Source: an uncultured Eubacteriales bacterium (GTDB lineage Bacteria > Bacillota > Clostridia > Lachnospirales > Lachnospiraceae). From it: a stretch of 64,000 nucleotides of DNA. A program made the position numbers and the translations under genes. Under the pieces are notes generated by a model. It had not been told where the DNA came from, searched no databases, and saw only the letters and a list, made by a program, of their open reading frames with translations. The stretch lies in the NCBI GenBank assembly GCA_949283695.1, contig CASDTX010000055.1:1-64000 (forward strand). Direction: 5' to 3'. Shown here one piece after another: positions 62,406 to 64,000 of the stretch (within the stretch, counting starts at the first letter, position 1; every line of letters begins with the position of its first letter).

Positions 62406-63494
62406 TTAACGAATAATAAAGTTGTCAAATGCCGGATCCGCGATGGCCTCTGCGGAGAGGGCGGCTGATTTTCGAATAATAAGGTGATGCGGCAGTGTTT
62501 TAACAATTGGATCCTGATCAGGGTTTTCCAGCAGCGCACAGAGTGTTTTCCAAGTTTCTGCGGCGATGTCCTGATAGCTTTGCTGAATCGTGGTCAAAGG
62601 GGGATCCACATATTCGGTCATTTGCAGGTTGTCGCAGCCGATAAGAGAAATATCATCAGGGATGGATAAACCGGCTTCCCGGATCGCCCGCATGGCCCCA
62701 AAGGCAATCAGATCGGAAGAAGCGATATAAACGGAAGGAAGGTTTTTCAGCCCGCCTTTTGTCAAACGTTCCTGCATCAGGCGGTATCCGATGCTCAGAT
62801 TATCGATTTGTGGATTGCAGTTGATCAGTACATTGCGTATGTCGGTCTCCAGACCATTTTTCTGCATACCTGTAATAAAACCAACATATCGGTCATTTAA
62901 GTTCTGGATAATAATACTTTCTGAAATATAGCCGATTTTTGTGTGGCCAGAGGCTTTCAATAAATGGATCAGGTTTTCGGTGGTCTGTGAGTTATTAAAG
63001 GAGATGCAGGAACATCCTTTTTGATAGCGGTCGATCAGGATGAGTGGGATATTGGCATGCTGGATCATTTCAAGCCCGGCATCATCATTAAAACCATTGT
63101 AGAGTAAAATCGCATCGACATTTTTGGAAATCAGGTTTTCAATTTCAGCCATTTCATATTCAGGATTATGCTGAAAGTTGATGGCAGAAACAGAATAGGA
63201 AGCCTGATAAGCATGTTCTACAAAACTGCTGAAAAAGTTAGCGTAGAAATTGGTTGTCATATCAGGGATTAAACATCCGATAGATTTTGCACATGCCTTG
63301 CGAAGAGCCTGAGCATGGGGATTTGGACGGTAGTTCAGCAGCTGAATGGCAGCATTTACCCGCTTTGTAGTTTCAGTAGAAATTTTTGCTGTTCCGTTTA
63401 TGACGTGTGAAACAGTAGCAATCGTTACATTCGCTTGCTTCGCCACGTCCTGCATTGTCACACGAACAGCTTTGTTTGAAGTATTCGCGTTCAT
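62406..63494 (-). CDS. LacI family transcriptional regulator
   Basis: 362-residue LacI-type repressor: helix-turn-helix VTMQDVAKQANVTIATVSHVINGTAKIS (from about residue 12), hinge NYRPNPHAQAL, then a periplasmic-binding-protein-like sugar domain. It lies between the isomerase operon and a large upstream control region; three matching operators in these regions are its likely targets. The GAGAGGGA ribosome site precedes ATG 63494. Confidence 0.95.
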   Translation of the reverse strand: MNANTSNKAVRVTMQDVAKQANVTIATVSHVINGTAKISTETTKRVNAAIQLLNYRPNPHAQALRKACAKSIGCLIPDMTTNFYANFFSSFVEHAYQASYSVSAINFQHNPEYEMAEIENLISKNVDAILLYNGFNDDAGLEMIQHANIPLILIDRYQKGCSCISFNNSQTTENLIHLLKASGHTKIGYISESIIIQNLNDRYVGFITGMQKNGLETDIRNVLINCNPQIDNLSIGYRLMQERLTKGGLKNLPSVYIASSDLIAFGAMRAIREAGLSIPDDISLIGCDNLQMTEYVDPPLTTIQQSYQDIAAETWKTLCALLENPDQDPIVKTLPHHLIIRKSAALSAEAIADPAFDNFIIR

Positions 63495-63562
63495 AATAGT
63501 ATAATCCCTCTCTAATATGTTCTCTGTTAAAGGTTTTAATGGAAATCACTTTTTTATTTATT

Positions 63563-63591
63563 AGTATATTGTAAATGAATAAACGCGTCAA
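63563..63591 (-). promoter_or_regulatory. Promoter of the LacI-type gene
   Basis: Minus strand TTGACG (63586-63591) and TATACT (63563-63568), 17-base spacer. Confidence 0.7.
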
Positions 63592-63731
63592 GTGATAAAT
63601 GGCAATATACAGCAATAAAAAATAATAAGAAAATCAAACAATTATCGTGTAAAAAATTGAAAAAGGAAAATATAATACAAATAACTAGGACTGTGATCAT
63701 AACAAATAAATTGAATTTGTTTATTATCAAT

Positions 63732-63750
63732 AAATTAAAACGTTTAAATT
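63732..63750. promoter_or_regulatory. LacI-type operator (upstream site)
   Basis: Near-palindrome centred on CG at 63741-63742: half-site AATTAAAAC and, reversed, AATTTAAAC (8 of 9 matching). It is 130 bases from the site at 63863, centre to centre. Confidence 0.6.
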
Positions 63751-63802
63751 AGTGCAAAATGACAAAAGTGACAAACGATAGCGCGAAAATATTAAGAATA
63801 GA

Positions 63803-63831
63803 TTGACAAAATTATATAATTGATGTTATAC
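63803..63831 (+). promoter_or_regulatory. Rightward promoter toward the window edge
   Basis: A consensus TTGACA (63803-63808) and TTATAC (63826-63831) with a 17-base spacer, or TATACA with 18. It lies between the two operators. Confidence 0.55.
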
Positions 63832-63862
63832 ATCAGATATAAGAAAAAAGAAGATGATCTTC

Positions 63863-63880
63863 AATTAAAACGATTAAATT
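63863..63880. promoter_or_regulatory. LacI-type operator (downstream site)
   Basis: AATTAAAACGATTAAATT, centred on CG at 63871-63872; 7 of 9 half-site bases are symmetric. It would lie in the early leader of the rightward transcript. Confidence 0.6.
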
Positions 63881-64000
63881 CAAGCGCGGAAAAGATTTTA
63901 TGTTGAGCTATAGCAAATGAAATCGAACATGAATCATGGGTTTGAGGAAATTTCGTTTCTTGAATTTAGTTGAACGTCTGGATTCCGAGAGATTATACAA

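Larger units (their letters stand above)
63495..64000. other. 506-base AT-rich control region
   Basis: No convincing gene is seen. It contains the lacI-type promoter (63563-63591, minus strand), a degenerate operator GTTAAAGGTTTTAAT (63526-63540), two operators (63732-63750, 63863-63880), a rightward promoter (63803-63831) and a 13-bp palindrome GAAGATGATCTTC (63850-63862). The rightward transcript would enter a gene beyond 64000. Confidence 0.7.

Noticed and set aside
62240-62539. 99-codon minus-strand frame at the end of the LacI-type gene
   Set aside because: It runs out of frame through the repressor 3' end, the terminator and a repeat; no start signal.
63732-63880. CcpA cre sites
   Set aside because: The sites share the central CG but lack the outer TG...CA bases of the cre consensus; a dedicated LacI regulator is adjacent.

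Overview
The window looks like a chromosomal segment of a spore-forming, anaerobic Firmicute of the Lachnospiraceae type (Clostridium cluster XIVa). Evidence: a complete rnfCDGEAB operon with apbE, sporulation genes (alpha/beta SASP, YlbJ, a GerW/YtfJ protein), Firmicute gene orders (rpmB // asp23-fakA-like-recG; rsmD-coaD-ylbJ), strong AGGAGG ribosome sites and moderate GC content. No rRNA, tRNA, CRISPR array, prophage or transposase was seen.

Layout. 1-335: leader region with a terminator, a 30-bp perfect inverted repeat and the rnf promoter with two operator-like palindromes. 336-7558: Rnf complex, convergent apbE (flavin transferase), then a NusG-domain-II protein and a Gx-family membrane protein. 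7579-17381: ruvAB, zapA, U32 peptidase/RlhA-like gene, an FtsW/SpoVE-type gene overlapping a penicillin-binding protein gene by 125 bp, DUF2953, GerW and a 45-residue membrane protein. 17479-22236: rpmB divergent from asp23-fakA-like-recG. 22267-26211: an AraC regulator / GH36 alpha-galactosidase / YczE-like module sitting between recG and the sasp-rsmD-coaD-ylbJ block (26427-29481). 29578-38363: M23 peptidase, rRNA-modifying enzymes (RsmF-like, two pseudouridine synthases), HAD phosphatase, YgiQ radical SAM protein, SDR, RecU. 38438-43595: histidine operon hisZGDB plus a HisI-HisE protein with an extra N-terminal TIM-barrel domain; hisC, hisH, hisA and hisF are absent here. 43734-51573: small membrane protein, GH13 glucosidase and a Bce-type antimicrobial-peptide sensing/resistance module (ABC ATPase, permease, response regulator, kinase) with a palindromic operator. 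51709-53599: VanZ-like protein and a CyuA-type cysteine desulfidase. 53638-58298: FMN riboswitch and ribD-ribE-ribBA-ribH followed by a HAD phosphatase. 58413-64000: an AT-richer accessory region with an RpiR regulator, then a LacI-type regulator controlling an isomerase / Gfo-Idh-MocA dehydrogenase / alpha-beta hydrolase operon and probably a second operon beyond the right edge.

Connections. Flavin runs through the window: the rib operon makes FMN/FAD, ApbE attaches FMN to RnfD and RnfG, and Rnf uses them. The most novel-looking items are (1) the LacI-controlled isomerase/dehydrogenase/hydrolase cluster with three matching operators, which resembles 3-keto-glycoside or C-deglycosylation chemistry; (2) a dispersed short repeat that sits at or near gene 3' ends and supplies the C-terminus of one protein; (3) the HisIE protein with a degenerate HisA/HisF-like domain; (4) the overprinted ftsW/PBP junction; (5) the phosphatase at the end of the riboflavin operon. 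All functions are read from sequence patterns; no database search was run.
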